Shown here: piece by piece, positions 23,901 through 33,912 of the stretch
Layout of the letters: each line of letters starts with the position of its first letter
Position numbering within the stretch: the stretch's first letter is position 1
Assembly: GCF_021730395.1 (NCBI RefSeq)
Contig: NC_069362.1
Location: 79,128,001-79,192,000 of the forward strand
Direction: 5' to 3'
DNA: 64,000 nt
Source of the DNA: Mercenaria mercenaria
Lineage: Eukaryota > Mollusca > Bivalvia > Venerida > Veneridae
Notes under the pieces: generated by a model
Databases searched by the model: none
The model's input: the letters and a program-made list of their open reading frames with translations, nothing else
Told to the model about the DNA's origin: nothing
Made by a program: the position numbers and the translations under genes

Positions 23901-24949
23901 CACAGGTAAAAGAATAATTGTTTTAGATAATTCTTATACAGCACCGCAAAACCAGAAACTCTATATTTATAGTAGCTAGTAACATTAATTATATACAGTA
24001 ATAACAACCTGAAAGGTTATCAGCGATCCATATGACACTGATAATTTGAAAACGGGCTTAAAATCTCCGGTAACAAAAGAAGATACCAACATTGAACAAT
24101 GACTTCTGTTTCCAGCTTGGATCCGGATTTTCTCGTTGGTTAGATTTGAACAAGGGAAATGACGCCTCTGCTGTGACGTCAAGTGAACTTATTGCACTAG
24201 GACATTTTGCTTGTGGTGCGACGACCAGCCATATCGGAAGTATGTCTAGTACCGAATACAGGTAACAAAGTTTTATAGCTTGCCACTTTTTTAAAATCTT
24301 TAATGAAACCACACTGGCTGAATCGAATATTAATAACAATACATCAGCCGTTACTTATCTGAAATGATTAATTTAAGAAGAACAACCACTTTAAATGTTT
24401 TGGGTATTCATTCATGTCTTATATACTAGTAAAGTAACAATTCTTGTGAAGGGATATTTACTGGGAGTTTACTTTAGTTGAATGTCAACCCTTGTATATT
24501 TCAACAGCTTTGCAGCAAGCTATATAGGAGCGCTAACAAGTTGTACAGAGAGCCAGCTAGAAGCTTTTGCCGACCTCGCAGAGACAGCTTTCGGTTCAAT
24601 CTCCTCCTGGGATACGTCCGTGGTCTCTACTGTCGGAGCTGTGATTGGTGGTCTCACATCCAATGAAATAAGCACACTTACAACCTCCCAGATTGCCGCC
24701 ATTGACCCTACAAGTATTGCTCAGATACCATCAACATCATTTGTCGGATTTACTGTGGACCAGATCTCAAGTTTCAGCGTTGCGCAAGCACAGTCCACAA
24801 CTTCAGACCAGCAGTCCGGCCTCTCAACGGCAAAACTTGATGCACTTGTAGCTGCCGGTGGTACCGTGGAGTCTTCAGCTGTGGCGATCCAGACTCCTTT
24901 ACTTGTTTTACTGCTTGCTGCTCTTCTGTCAATAGTTTTTAATTTCTAA
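4100..24949 (+). CDS. Mesothelin/otoancorin-like GPI-anchored precursor
   Basis: Predicted 1,348 residues from 27 exons: 4100-4136, 4397-4414, 4655-4693, 5106-5132, 5919-5936, 6906-7262, 8758-8946, 9444-9616, 9984-10133, 11998-12167, 13365-13545, 14061-14191, 14475-14583, 14884-15078, 15491-15538, 16498-16671, 17499-17654, 18596-18799, 19494-19606, 19955-20084, 20759-20958, 21671-21770, 22367-22568, 23195-23376, 23750-23905, 24116-24261, 24508-24949. All introns are GT-AG, all phases agree, and the summed length is divisible by three. Order: signal peptide (1-18), microexon linker (to 46), Thr/Pro-rich stalk (47-165), helical repeats with 'LG..xCG' spacing (about 166-1030), RRRRKR (1034-1039), a further roughly 290-residue repeat block, and a hydrophobic tail (1331-1348). 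In mammals this superfamily includes mesothelin, otoancorin and stereocilin: superhelical surface proteins, mesothelin being furin-cleaved and GPI-anchored. Family assignment rests on repeat pattern and architecture; a ligand cannot be named. Confidence 0.85.
6906..7262 (+). repeat. Thr/Pro-rich mucin-like exon with two tandem repeats
   Basis: Exon 6 of the mesothelin-like gene, 357 nt, phase 1 at both ends, residues 47-165. It starts with four copies of an 8-residue unit (TSGQTRPP, 24 bp), followed after a spacer by an 11-residue unit (GRTAPTGRTAT, 33 bp) repeated about three times, and ends in TPTKPP-like sequence. Abundant Thr/Ser next to Pro suggests dense O-glycosylation and an extended stalk. 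Copy number probably varies between individuals, as is usual for such coding arrays. Confidence 0.8.
10141..10600 (+). mobile_element. LINE reverse-transcriptase tail, internally deleted
   Basis: An open frame at 10159-10590 reads like the C-terminal part of a CR1/Jockey-type non-LTR element: YLGAFLDSS, then LHWLHVKASIEFKIL, a VVPY segment, KTFNDRSFGTIGPKLWNELP and a final SLDTLKKK. The usual stretch between the 'LDS' and 'LHWL' motifs is missing, so it is a fragment with an internal deletion. It starts about 10 bp after the exon 9 donor. A 3' end of repeat type (caataaaggtttgttcaat) occurs at 11273. Confidence 0.75.
10930..11060. repeat. AAT/ATT microsatellite
   Basis: Imperfect runs of attatt, ataataaca and aataataata, with a local inversion (aataataataattattattatta) that can form a hairpin. 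Intronic. Confidence 0.8.
13048..13262 (+). mobile_element. tRNA-derived SINE, near full length
   Basis: The head has an A box-like tggctgagtggttaagg and a B box-like region ggtcgttggttctaccc. The body carries the phrases gcacggaggggcacc and gtcgccatatgacc, and the tail is gtgcgacgttaaacc plus an A-rich end. It lies in intron 10 of the mesothelin-like gene. Further copies in the window share this body (18.8, 27.0 and 44.9 kb). Confidence 0.8.
15755..15832 (-). mobile_element. SINE 3' fragment
   Basis: A short GT run, then cgggtttaacgtctttttcaac and cagtcatataaacgacgg, matching the reversed 3' end of the SINE type seen at 46985-47245. Only the tail is present. Confidence 0.55.
16845..16920 (+). 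mobile_element. SINE tail with AAAT microsatellite
   Basis: The phrase gttggtgcgccgttaaaccc followed by seven or more copies of aaat: a 3' SINE remnant with its simple-repeat tail, in the intron after exon 16. Confidence 0.65.
18838..19040 (-). mobile_element. Degenerate tRNA-derived SINE, reversed
   Basis: Reverse-strand copy of the SINE body: cattccagcttttgatg, gaccctaggtgcccctc and tagaaccaccg, then a run ending in aattctacacacc. Diverged from the 13.0-kb copy. It begins about 40 bp after the exon 18 donor. Confidence 0.65.
20299..20645. repeat. Intronic tandem array, about 43-bp unit
   Basis: Seven or so units built around ctgtcaaatggctttgat and gaatctattttgaat, joined by agctaacaga. 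Two units carry the same 28-bp insert (gactaacgtatca...), so a two-unit block was itself duplicated. It lies in the intron between exons 20 and 21. Confidence 0.85.
22547..22564 (+). other. Furin-type cleavage site RRRRKR
   Basis: Codons AGG AGG AGG AGA AAA CGC give RRRRKR (residues 1034-1039) followed by Ser, a textbook R-x-K/R-R proprotein convertase site placed at the end of a charged, probably disordered linker. Cleavage would release an N-terminal part of about 1,020 residues (after signal removal) and leave about 290-300 residues on the GPI anchor, close to the size of mature human mesothelin (about 300). Confidence 0.8.
23195..24949 (+). other. Exons 24-27: mesothelin-like membrane-bound part
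   Basis: Residues 1041-1348. The style changes from charged to Ser/Thr/Ala-rich, as in exposed secreted repeats: LSCDDMQLLGSGV, WSADQVTDAG, LIALGHFACGATTSHIGSMS and LTSCTESQLEAFADLAE. Cysteines sit at the same repeat places as upstream. The last exon (442 nt) holds two further repeats and the GPI signal. Confidence 0.75.
24893..24946 (+). other. C-terminal GPI-attachment signal
   Basis: The protein ends TPLLVLLLAALLSIVFNF with no charged residue and no cytoplasmic tail, after a short polar spacer and a small-residue stretch (AAGGTVESSA) that offers plausible omega sites. This is the usual layout of a GPI signal and fits the family. Confidence 0.75.
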
Positions 24950-25980
24950 GTTGAACACAATATTTTATTTCCACTTTCGTTAAATTTATTTATATTTTAT
25001 CTAAATTTTGTTTTTGTGTTGAATAGCAAAATCTAAAATGGACGATGACTTTACAGGAAAATGTGTGAACTTTTAAGAAAGGTACATATAATAGCGGAAT
25101 TTTCAGTAAATAAACAACAATAATGGTACTGACTTAGTTATTTGTGTTACTTTGATTTTTTGACGTTTGGTTTAAGGGTTACGTTATTTTCTGTTTCTTT
25201 CACTTTTGCATCAAGCAGTTTAAATTTCGCAAATTTGCCAGAAAATGTGTCTTTACTACTAAGCAAAAGTTCGTCTCGAATGTAATTTATTGAATTGACT
25301 AATAAAGTATGACAGACGAAGGCCTTGTTGATACATTATACTGGATACGCAAAACTTACTTTACCTTTAGTTAAATGCAAAAGGTTTCATAAAAATTGTT
25401 GCATCATCCTACATAGAATACAAAAAATATATATGCGGTGAAGCAGCGCAACTGCAAATCGCTGGTTGGAAGAAAAGGAAAGGTAATTTTAATACTAGTT
25501 TTAACAACTAGTATCAATGCATCTATTTTGTAAATATTTACAACGAAGCTCTTCAATTTATCGCTCCACGAAATGATTTTTTTTTTAATTAGTGGTTCTT
25601 TTCGGTAAACAGAATTAATTTATCTCTGTTTTGGATGATAATAGTTTGAAAATTTTCGGAAAAGGTAAAGAAATTTCATGTCAGACTATAATTTAAGTTT
25701 TATCATACTGTATTGTAATTAAGATGCATACATTTTATGTAAGCTACTTTTATACGCAAAGCATTATTCATATTGTTATAAAATTTGTTTCGAAACTCCC
25801 GTCATGTTTATGTTACGTGCATATCTGTAAGTTTCATATCTGCAAGGACGGTAAAAAGTAAAAATGGAATTATCATGTGTAGTGTAGGTTACAACGACAG
25901 TTGATTCATATTTTGATTGATAAAAAGTTTTACTAGAATTATACTATAAAGATACTACTAAAAGCAAAGCCGGACCTTTA
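24950..25980. other. 3' flank, no gene recognised
   Basis: AT-rich 3' UTR and intergenic DNA after the mesothelin-like gene. A short perfect palindrome-like stretch (aatactagttttaacaactagtat) occurs near 25490-25515. No open frame of note. Confidence 0.5.
25109..25114 (+). terminator. Polyadenylation signal AATAAA
   Basis: AATAAA lies 160 bp after the stop codon of the mesothelin-like gene, in an AT-rich 3' UTR. Another 'aataaa'-type run at about 25301 could serve as an alternative. Confidence 0.55.
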
Positions 25981-25984
25981 TTTT

Positions 25985-26095
25985 TCCGCGAGGAAGCCTC
26001 CAAGCTGACTTGCCGCAGGTTGGTGGTTCTACCCAGGTACCAGCCCAGCTCGTTTACCTTCACCATTAAAGCTCGAAGGTCGCCATATAAGTTAA
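25985..26095 (+). mobile_element. Partial SINE
   Basis: Contains gttggtggttctacccagg and gctcgaaggtcgccatat, matching the B-box region and body of the 13.0-kb SINE with an internal gap. Confidence 0.6.
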
Positions 26096-26564
26096 TTTTG
26101 TTGATGATACTAATAATCGAACAAGAAGGAAAAACAATAATAACAACTACAACAGTAAATCTGTCTTGAGTTTTTGAATACCGACATGCGGCATGTTATA
26201 TTGATCGAGCTATTCGGCCAGTCCCGCATGTATACGGAATAGACGCTCGCGCAAATACCCCGATTGAAGAGACTACAAATCTGGTTAAATCGATACCGGG
26301 CGAAATTAGGGTACACAATCGAGCCAAATTATTTATTTTCAAGATAAAACTCTGATTACAAATTTAATGAGAAAATGTTCTCGTGTCCTAGACCATGTTT
26401 TCTTTGCTGCTGAAAAAATGCGTAAAAGGCTGACTTCTTTCGCAATTATTAATGCATTCTTGCAATTACTTATACGAAGAACCAAGTATATATAAATGGT
26501 ATTGCTTTTACCAGAGACCCTATTTGATAGTTGTGTGTTCTACAGATATTAAATTATCATACAA

Positions 26565-26640
26565 TATGCGGCATCGAGCCCAGTGCTGTGAGGAGCAAGT
26601 GATTCTGCCATCTTAACCACTCGGAAATGACGGTCTATGT
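26565..26640 (-). mobile_element. SINE head fragment, reversed
   Basis: Reads ggcatcgagcccagtgctg ... atcttaaccactcgg on the + strand, the reverse complement of a tRNA-like head (A box ccgagtggttaagat). Confidence 0.55.
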
Positions 26641-26707
26641 GAATTTTTTTTATTTTACTACTCCAATATATTTGTGTCTTTATCTAAATACTAAAGTCGT
26701 AGTACAG

Positions 26708-26772
26708 TTCCGAAAAAAACAACAACAAAAAAACAAACAAAAAAAAAAACAACAACAAAAAAAAAAAAACAG
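26708..26772. repeat. A/C-rich simple repeat
   Basis: Runs of aaaaaacaacaac and aaacaaacaaaa, low complexity. Confidence 0.9.
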
Positions 26773-26997
26773 CGCTCATGAGAAATAAGGGTCCATAGAT
26801 TGTGTTACTTGCCAGTCTATAGTAATTTGGTCTTAGGGCAATTGTTTTGACTATTAACTGGGAATCTATTTAATAAGTATATGATGTTTTTACTGCAGTG
26901 AGATGACTAAAAATCAAAACAGAATATATTTTATAAATATTTTAAACTATTTCATCAGCGCACAATCAGGCACTGACAATAAAAGTCCATTTTTTTC

Positions 26998-27222
26998 AGT
27001 TTAGAGTCACCTCGACACAATTTAGGCATATGGCGACTTTTTCAACATTTCATGTTGGAGGAAGACTTCAGATGCTTCTTCTGGCATCGTTTCGGGCACC
27101 TACGTTTTTCATAAACCAACTGGATTCCTCACATGGAGAATTCTACACCCAATATGAGGCTTGACCCCCACACTATGAGGGACAAGTAACTTTAACCACT
27201 CGGCCATGGAGGTCCCCGATAG
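26998..27222 (-). mobile_element. tRNA-derived SINE, reversed
   Basis: On the + strand: gtttagagtcacctcgac ... catatggcgactttttc ... ttggaggaagacttcag ... tggagaattctacaccc ... aactttaaccactcggcca. The reverse complement starts with a tRNA-like head (tggccgagtggttaaagtt) and ends in the SINE core. Confidence 0.7.
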
Positions 27223-27416
27223 GTCCATGAAAGGTCAAATGTATGCCCAATGTTAGATATGAACCACATGATATTTCTTTTTGTGAATAAAAAATAAACA
27301 TTGTCCCAAGTCCCGAGTGTGAAAGCATGAGGGGTTAATTTTGATCGTCTAAATCTTGCATTTTTTCTTTATTTTTGTTTTGTTTTTTGTTTTGATGTAA
27401 CAGAATAATCTTTCAA

Positions 27417-27640
27417 AAATATCGAGATAATGAAAACTCGAAAAATGAAACTGTAAACAGAATTTGTGCGTGTAATCCCCGTTAAGGTAATTTTCACGAA
27501 GTGCGATTCCTATACTTCACGGAACCACTATAAAAATGTACATGTATGACGGAATTGTTGGATATCTCGAGTTTTCGTTATTTCGACTTTTTTTTCAAGG
27601 TCCCGAAGACTTCGAGATAACGAATGTCGACTGTATATAA
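27417..27640. repeat. Inverted repeat built on a TCGAGATAA motif
   Basis: aatatcgagataatgaaaac near 27418 and its inverted partner near 27562-27590 (gatatctcgagttttcgtta), followed by ttcgagataacgaatgtcg. It looks like a small nonautonomous TIR element or a foldback; borders are unclear. Confidence 0.45.
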
Positions 27641-28980
27641 ATTATATGCTTAATTTTTAACCGTATAGACGTATGCATGTTTAGTTTTTGCAAATATTCC
27701 TGTGTTTATCTATTTACTGTAATTAATTGTTAACTGTTAATTTTAATATCTTCAATCACTCATTGTATCCACTCTCGCTGTATTTGAATGCATGCATTTG
27801 TATGTGTAAAGCTATGCATGACGATGAACCACCGTGATCAAGCTAGTGTATATGAATAAACTTATGTTCTGTTCTAATATAAATGTACCGGTCTAATGGT
27901 GGCTGGTTACGAACCTTAATGAAGTAAGTTTTGCTTTTCTGTCACGTTTCACGCGTACAAAGCAAATACTTCTCATACATCAGGTGTCTATGAACATTCT
28001 CGCCTTTGTTTAGATTTTGCAAAGAAAAGTTATACATTTTGTTCACAACTTTGGAGGACGTGATACCTTTCATGACAGACTGACTTCACGCCAAGAGTTT
28101 AAAGACAAACAGTTTATTTTCCTCCTAGTTTTTTTCTTTTTCTTGTCAAAAAAGACTCAGTGTGTATTTCCGGCCGCTACATTATCTCAACAACATAGCC
28201 ATCATACACGTCCTAAATCAACTTCCTGTAATCACCAAAGGACTGAGGTCTTTAAAGTATAGAATTTGTGCAATCGTTTAAGTAGACAGTCCAGCGATAG
28301 AAGTACAAAATATAACAAAATGCACTCTGTAGTTACTTCATTACATTTCTTATCACAACTCTTCACATTTTTAGGGGGGATTTGATTGAATATCCTTGAA
28401 AATTAGGATTTCTTTAAATTATGACTGAACAAATTTTTATCATAAAAAGATTGTCTTTACAATTTAATTCGGTTCTCACGTCTCTTCTTTTGTTTTGCAC
28501 GGACGGATGTAAAACTGTAATGTTCACCCTTTGGTCGAGAAACTTTATTATAATTGAACGAAATAAATACACAAAGAAAACAACTATACCTATGTTTACA
28601 GATTATTTTCTATTTATTTAAAGGGCAAAATTCCACATTTTGTTAATCATAAGGAATCACGATAATGCATAACATCCCTCTAATATCGTTTTCCAAGCAT
28701 TATTTGGGACAGAGTAGGTCGTTCATATTCCTTGTGATAGTATTTATAAATATACAAACATGCCTTCACTTTAAAAACTCCGGCCTTGAACATGTAATAC
28801 TACATTTGAACCATCAGGACGGTCGACTGAAAATATACAAATTCCCTTACAATACTGCTGTGTGATAAGAAAGGAGTGTTTCCATAATAATTTAATTCTG
28901 CATTTTTTATCAAGCAATTTTATACAAATACAATGTTGACTGTCTGGAAATGAATTTACTTTTAGATATAATTCTTATTC
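27641..28980. other. Intergenic, no gene recognised
   Basis: AT-rich, with a few short open frames lacking recognisable motifs. It separates the 3' ends of two convergent genes, so it should contain the 3' UTR of the minus-strand lectin at its right end. Confidence 0.5.
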
Positions 28981-29181
28981 CAAATCAAGCGAGAAGATCT
29001 TCAAGTTGTTTTAGCCGACGATTTCTTGGTCTCTGAAAAAGTCAAAGAATGGTTCATTAACTTATTACATGAATTCTGGTAGAATAACTGGCATGAATAT
29101 AGTTATTTAAAATTCGTATGTTTTTTAAGCGGTTCAGTAGTTTGTAATAACATTTTGTAAACAAAAAGTGGTAGCCATAAC

Positions 29182-32100
29182 TTACGACAATGCTTTCTCG
29201 CATACATATTTCTGGACATAATGGCATGGTCTGTCATTCCAAAGTCCGTTTTTATCCATTTCAAGACAGTTTTCGTCATGCGCAGAATTATTTGGTTCGG
29301 TAGGACGCCATTTTGTGTACGTCATATCCGAGTGGGAATTTATCCATATCCATTCGCCTTCAGTTGATAAGTCGGTTCCACCAAGCCATACGTTCAAGTT
29401 ATCTTAAGAACGAAAAAAGATACATAAAATAATTATGTACCAGACACAAACGTCCCTACAAAATAACAGTCGGAACAAACGTTTTATGTTATTATTCCTC
29501 ACATTTTATTAAAGCAACGGAAATGCTTATTTTAAGTATTGAGTTAGACTTTTTACACGTTTTATGCAAAATTAGCGTTAACATATCTGTACCAGTATCG
29601 ATAGTATCCTCAACACGCTCGCCTCGGGATTCTATAGATGTGATACCTCCCAACAAAAATTCCGTCATCTACTACTAACTATGTGTACTGGTTATTTGAC
29701 AATGTAGAAGTACATGTATACTAAATAACACGAAACGTTTATGAATGTAAGCATTGCCTCTACTGTCACATTATATTCTTTGTGCATTAACTTTGGGTCT
29801 GCAAACTCGGCAACAATACATCACGCTTGCATGCATGAACACACGCGTATGGCTTACCAGTTATCAGCCCATGGATAAATGTATTTTCTCTTTCATCTCC
29901 GATCTCCGCTAAATATGCTTTGTCGAGTTCACAAACGTTCTGAAATTAAAATTCAAGCAAATATACTGTAATATTATATACCCTTCTCAAATGCGCTCAT
30001 TTGATTGGTCGAAATGAGTGCACGCGCGGGTCCGCAAAAAGCGATATTGACCTGTAAAAGTGATAATGACTCTTGTGATATCACTTTTTCTTATGTGTAT
30101 GAAATATCGGCCAATCAAATGAATATATTTGAGAAGGGCATATAATATAACAATTATAGACTTATGTTTCGGTCAATATGTGTTTTTACGGACCTGTAAA
30201 AATGATATTGACCTGCGTCCTCGGTCTATATCATTTTTACAGGTCCGTAAAAGCACATATTGACCTCAACTTAAGTCAATAACTGTATAATAATATGTTG
30301 CTGCTACGATAAGTGACAGGCAGGACAGACTATAGCAGAACCGATTTACTATAGAACTATTTTGTGACAGAGTAAATAGTAAATGAATGTCAGCTTATCG
30401 TTCAGCCGCCAACAAACATTGCAGAAAGTTGCCATGTAAACTTAAATTCTTACAATAAAAATCATACTCGAATATGTTTGACATATCAGTCACGATATTC
30501 ACGCACATTGTGAAAAACAATGGCAAAACGAATGAAAAATAAAACAAAAGCGTCTTCATTAAGATCCTGTAGGGAGGGGACAATTTCAACAATAGTTTTT
30601 CCATTCTCTCCTTGGAGAATACGTGACAACGTTCATACCCTTCTTGTTTTGCTTTCCCTTTTACTGAGAGTATCTCAAAACAAAATGCCAAAAGTCGCAG
30701 CATGGATTTCCGATTGCTTCATTTACTAATTGAACTAACCATTCACATCTTAATTCAACTTCCTGTAATTTCTAAACGCCTAAAAGTGCTGTCGTTGTCT
30801 TTGAATCCGGGAATGGGTGTAATTTGTGATGCTATTTTTTTTATATGTTTACAAGTCAACATTCAAGTTTGCTAACTAATTTATTCATTGCGACGCGTGT
30901 AATATTGTTTAAGGCAACAAATAAAATGTTGAGAGCATTCTTGATTTATGAATCTGAGAATGCTATTATTTTGTTTGGATACATTTTTTGTTCACAAAGG
31001 ACTAATAGACTTCATTAATTGCTAAAAGAAACGTGCCAAGAAAAATGTTTGGGTCATCTTGCCAATTTAAAGAAGAAACCCTATAAGAATAGATAACTTT
31101 TCCATATTCCAAGTCATATTTGCCAAGTCTAATATTCCTGGTACATATTTTTAAAGATTCATATCTACGTATTTAAAAGCACTGACCTCCAGCTTTTGGA
31201 TATTTCTTTAGAATTGAAGTTTGGCCATGTTATGAACATTAGAACATAAGTTTTTGTTAAAAAGCCCAATCGAGATAAAAAATATGCCCGAGTCCGGAAT
31301 CGCATCCGGACCGCCTCGGTAATAAAAACTTTCCCGCGTTTTCAACCCATACACCACGGAGGAATACGTTCCTAACGACCGTTAAATATAAAGATTTATA
31401 ACAAAGGCAGTTTACCTATGGTACCCCGTTACAAACGCCCAATTTTGATTGGAAAAAATAGTAAAAACAAACTTATACTTATGTGTTTCCAAAACATATA
31501 ATCTGTCAGTAACTACGTTTTAAAGCCTTTTTAAGAAATATAAGGAACAATTTCTTGACATCTAAAAAAACATTTCTTTTGTTGTCGTACGACCTGGAGG
31601 TCAGTGCCATTAAATAAGTTCCACATTCAATAACATTAGAGAATTTTTATATTTTCTTTTTTCATTTTTTCATTTGAACGGGACAATCGCCTATATTAAC
31701 AACTGTGTCTACTTTTAATGACAATTGACGTGAAATGAATAAGGACTTACTTGAAAAATCACTGTTACACCTAAAAATGGTAGCAACGCATTTTGGTAGT
31801 CACTACCAAATTCGGCCGAGTTTTGGAAGTCACCTCCAAAATGCTTAACACTCACACAATTTGGTGGTTTACAAAAATACAGTACCAAAATGCGTTGGAT
31901 ATGTACACATCCAACGCAAAACGGTATTAATAATAATCTCATGATTTACAAAAAGTATATTTAGTGACAAATGGACAATATTATTTCAAAAAGAGTCTTG
32001 ATGGAACTTTGTCGCTCATCCGACTTTTACCTTTTGACCTTGAAAATATAAAGGCCCTATATTCAGACAAGCAGGACCATTAGAACACACGTGAGAGAGG

Positions 32101-33912
32101 TCAATGCAACTCTAGCTTTGACATACATCGAGAGATATTGAAATAACTTGGCACAACTGTTCACCACAATTATTTGATGGGTCGTTCGCATGGCCCTGGG
32201 ACAGCTTTCACAAACGCCCTTAAGTAAGTATATAATGTTTGAGATTAAAATTCAGGAAATTCACTAGCACATTAAAACAACAAAACAATACAATACAATG
32301 TTACTGCATAGGAAGCGTCGTTTAAAGCCCCTTTCGTTCGCTCAAGAATCTACATTTTGGTTGTTTTTATACGAAAACTCTATAGGAACTCCCCCCACCC
32401 CCACCACCCCACGCCAATTTTTATAGGAGACATTCCCTCCTTTTATTTCTCTCTTTTGTGCGTAATGTAAAAATGAGCACAGCCCCTGATGTAGAAAACT
32501 ACCAAAATACGTTCCATTCCATGATCCTTAACACATCATTTGTACCCTTGCAACGCATTTTGTCGCTACCAAACTTCGGTCGAATTTTGGTAGTGACTAC
32601 CAAAATGCGTTGCTACCATTTTTAGGTGTAACATCGCTGTTTGACGTCGGTTGTATTATAAATGTAAAACATGTCATATTCTGGTGTTATTTACAATCAA
32701 GGAGACGCTATGCCTAATAACTACAGCCTTACTTATCCCTCCTATCCTCGTTATTTAAGTTCCATTTCCGTCATAGCAATGTTAATTTAACGACAGTCAT
32801 TCCAAAACGATTGACTTGTCTTTAAATGTGTTTTAAAGAATGTCATAGAGCCAAAAGTTCATGCCTGTTGGGTTGTAAACATTGCGATGTACTAACAGTC
32901 GATCATTATAACTGTAAATAGGTCAGAAGTTGCGAAATCGTTTTTTTTAGCAGTAAAAAAATGATAGCTCTTGGGAGTATAAAATAGGATAAAACCAAAA
33001 CATTTTTTATTTCATTTTCAAAATGTCGTATAAAAGAAAAATAAATGAAACCCAAGGCTTCCATACTAGGCGATTTATTTAGGCAATGAAAAGACTAATT
33101 TTATAAAAGGCGATTTTTTGTCATTTATTCTAATACTTTTAAGATTTTCTTTAATATAAACAAAAACGTGTTTATTTGCCAAGAAACCCACAGACTAAAA
33201 TATATTTCCATTCTAACACGTTCGATAATAATTTGGAATCTTTTTTTAGGCGGAATAGCCAAAATTAGATTAATATCTAAATGGAATCTTTTTTTAGGCG
33301 GAATAGCCAAAATTAGGTTAATATCTAATCGAAAAATCTTTCTTTTCGTTTAGATGCGTCGTAATTTATAACTCAGGCCTTCGGCGTTCGTGATTAGATT
33401 ACTACGCATCTAAACTCAAAACCGTGTTTTATTTGGCAACAAAGCACACAAAAATAAAATCTATTTCCCAACCGGTATCTGCTTAAACATACCATTCATT
33501 GTTCCGCAACCTAAACATACCTTGGCATTTATCCAAGTTTCTGTGTCCGACCGGAGTCTGTAACAGGACGTATCGTGATGTATCCAACCATTAGGACACT
33601 GGCCATATACAACACTTACTGTGTGTGGAAAATAAACCTATATGCAATTACATGTATCTGCATTTACAATAAAAAGTGTACAATGTAAACTGAAAAGCAG
33701 TTTTTGTGTCCGGTTTTTATTCTGTAATTTTAAATATTCTTGACATTGTGTAAGTTACTGTACTATTCTTGTATCACGGCGTCAACGAACTGCTGAAGTT
33801 TAAAATTTGAAACAGTACACCAACACAAGTACTAGTAATATTTAAACACTTATAAGATGTATGTTAAAACATGTTTACCAACGTAAACAGAAATAATCCA
33901 AAGTTTCATCAT
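29182..33912 (-). CDS. Secreted C-type lectin (single CTLD)
   Basis: Four exons on the minus strand: 33912-33879, 33618-33521, 29939-29858, 29402-29182, with GT-AG borders and agreeing phases (1, 0, 1), giving 144 residues. The start MMKLWIISVYVV is a signal peptide. The C-type lectin domain runs from CPNGWIHHDTSCYRL through WINAKNVCELDKAYLAEI and VWLGGTDL to YVCEKALS. Calcium/sugar motifs are EPN (residues 107-109, 29290-29298) and WND (126-128, 29233-29241). In known CTLDs EPN goes with mannose-type binding, so a soluble Ca-dependent lectin of innate recognition is likely. Length is typical for bivalve single-domain lectins. A perfect donor (gtaagt) overlaps the stop, and a possible further exon ends near 28990, so the last few residues are uncertain. 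Intron 2 (3.6 kb) is full of inverted-repeat elements. Confidence 0.88.
29968..30151. mobile_element. Short MITE with 48-bp TIRs
   Basis: 29968-30015 and 30104-30151 are inverted copies (about 41 of 48 match; cores cccttctcaaat and catttgattgg). The 88-bp centre includes gcgatattgacctgtaaaa. It sits in intron 2 of the lectin gene only 28 bp from the acceptor of exon 3. Confidence 0.75.
30171..30265. repeat. Long hairpin, 43-bp arms
   Basis: Arms 30171-30213 and 30223-30265 pair at about 41 of 43 positions around a 9-base loop (tgcgtcctc). The arms share the phrase gatattgacctg with the neighbouring MITE, so the two may be parts of one larger element. Confidence 0.8.
31763..32633. mobile_element. 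871-bp TIR element of unassigned family
   Basis: The ends are inverted copies starting tgttacacctaaaaatgg and running about 48 bp. Within each TIR is a near-perfect palindrome, ttggtagtcactaccaa. Flanks atcact and atcgct could be a 6-bp target duplication differing at one base (inference). The interior repeats the theme at 31860-31915 (accaaaatgcgttg) and 32510-32530. No transposase frame, so nonautonomous. Located in intron 2 of the lectin gene. Confidence 0.75.
33163..33470. repeat. Direct repeats enclosing a tandem duplication and a hairpin
   Basis: 33163-33215 and 33418-33470 are diverged direct copies (aaaa-cgtgtt-tatttg-caa ... ctatttcc). Between them are two 48-bp tandem copies (33235-33330, core tttaggcggaatagccaaaa) and a hairpin with 18-bp arms at 33348-33365 / 33398-33415 (17 of 18 match). 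It ends 50 bp from exon 2 of the lectin. Confidence 0.75.
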
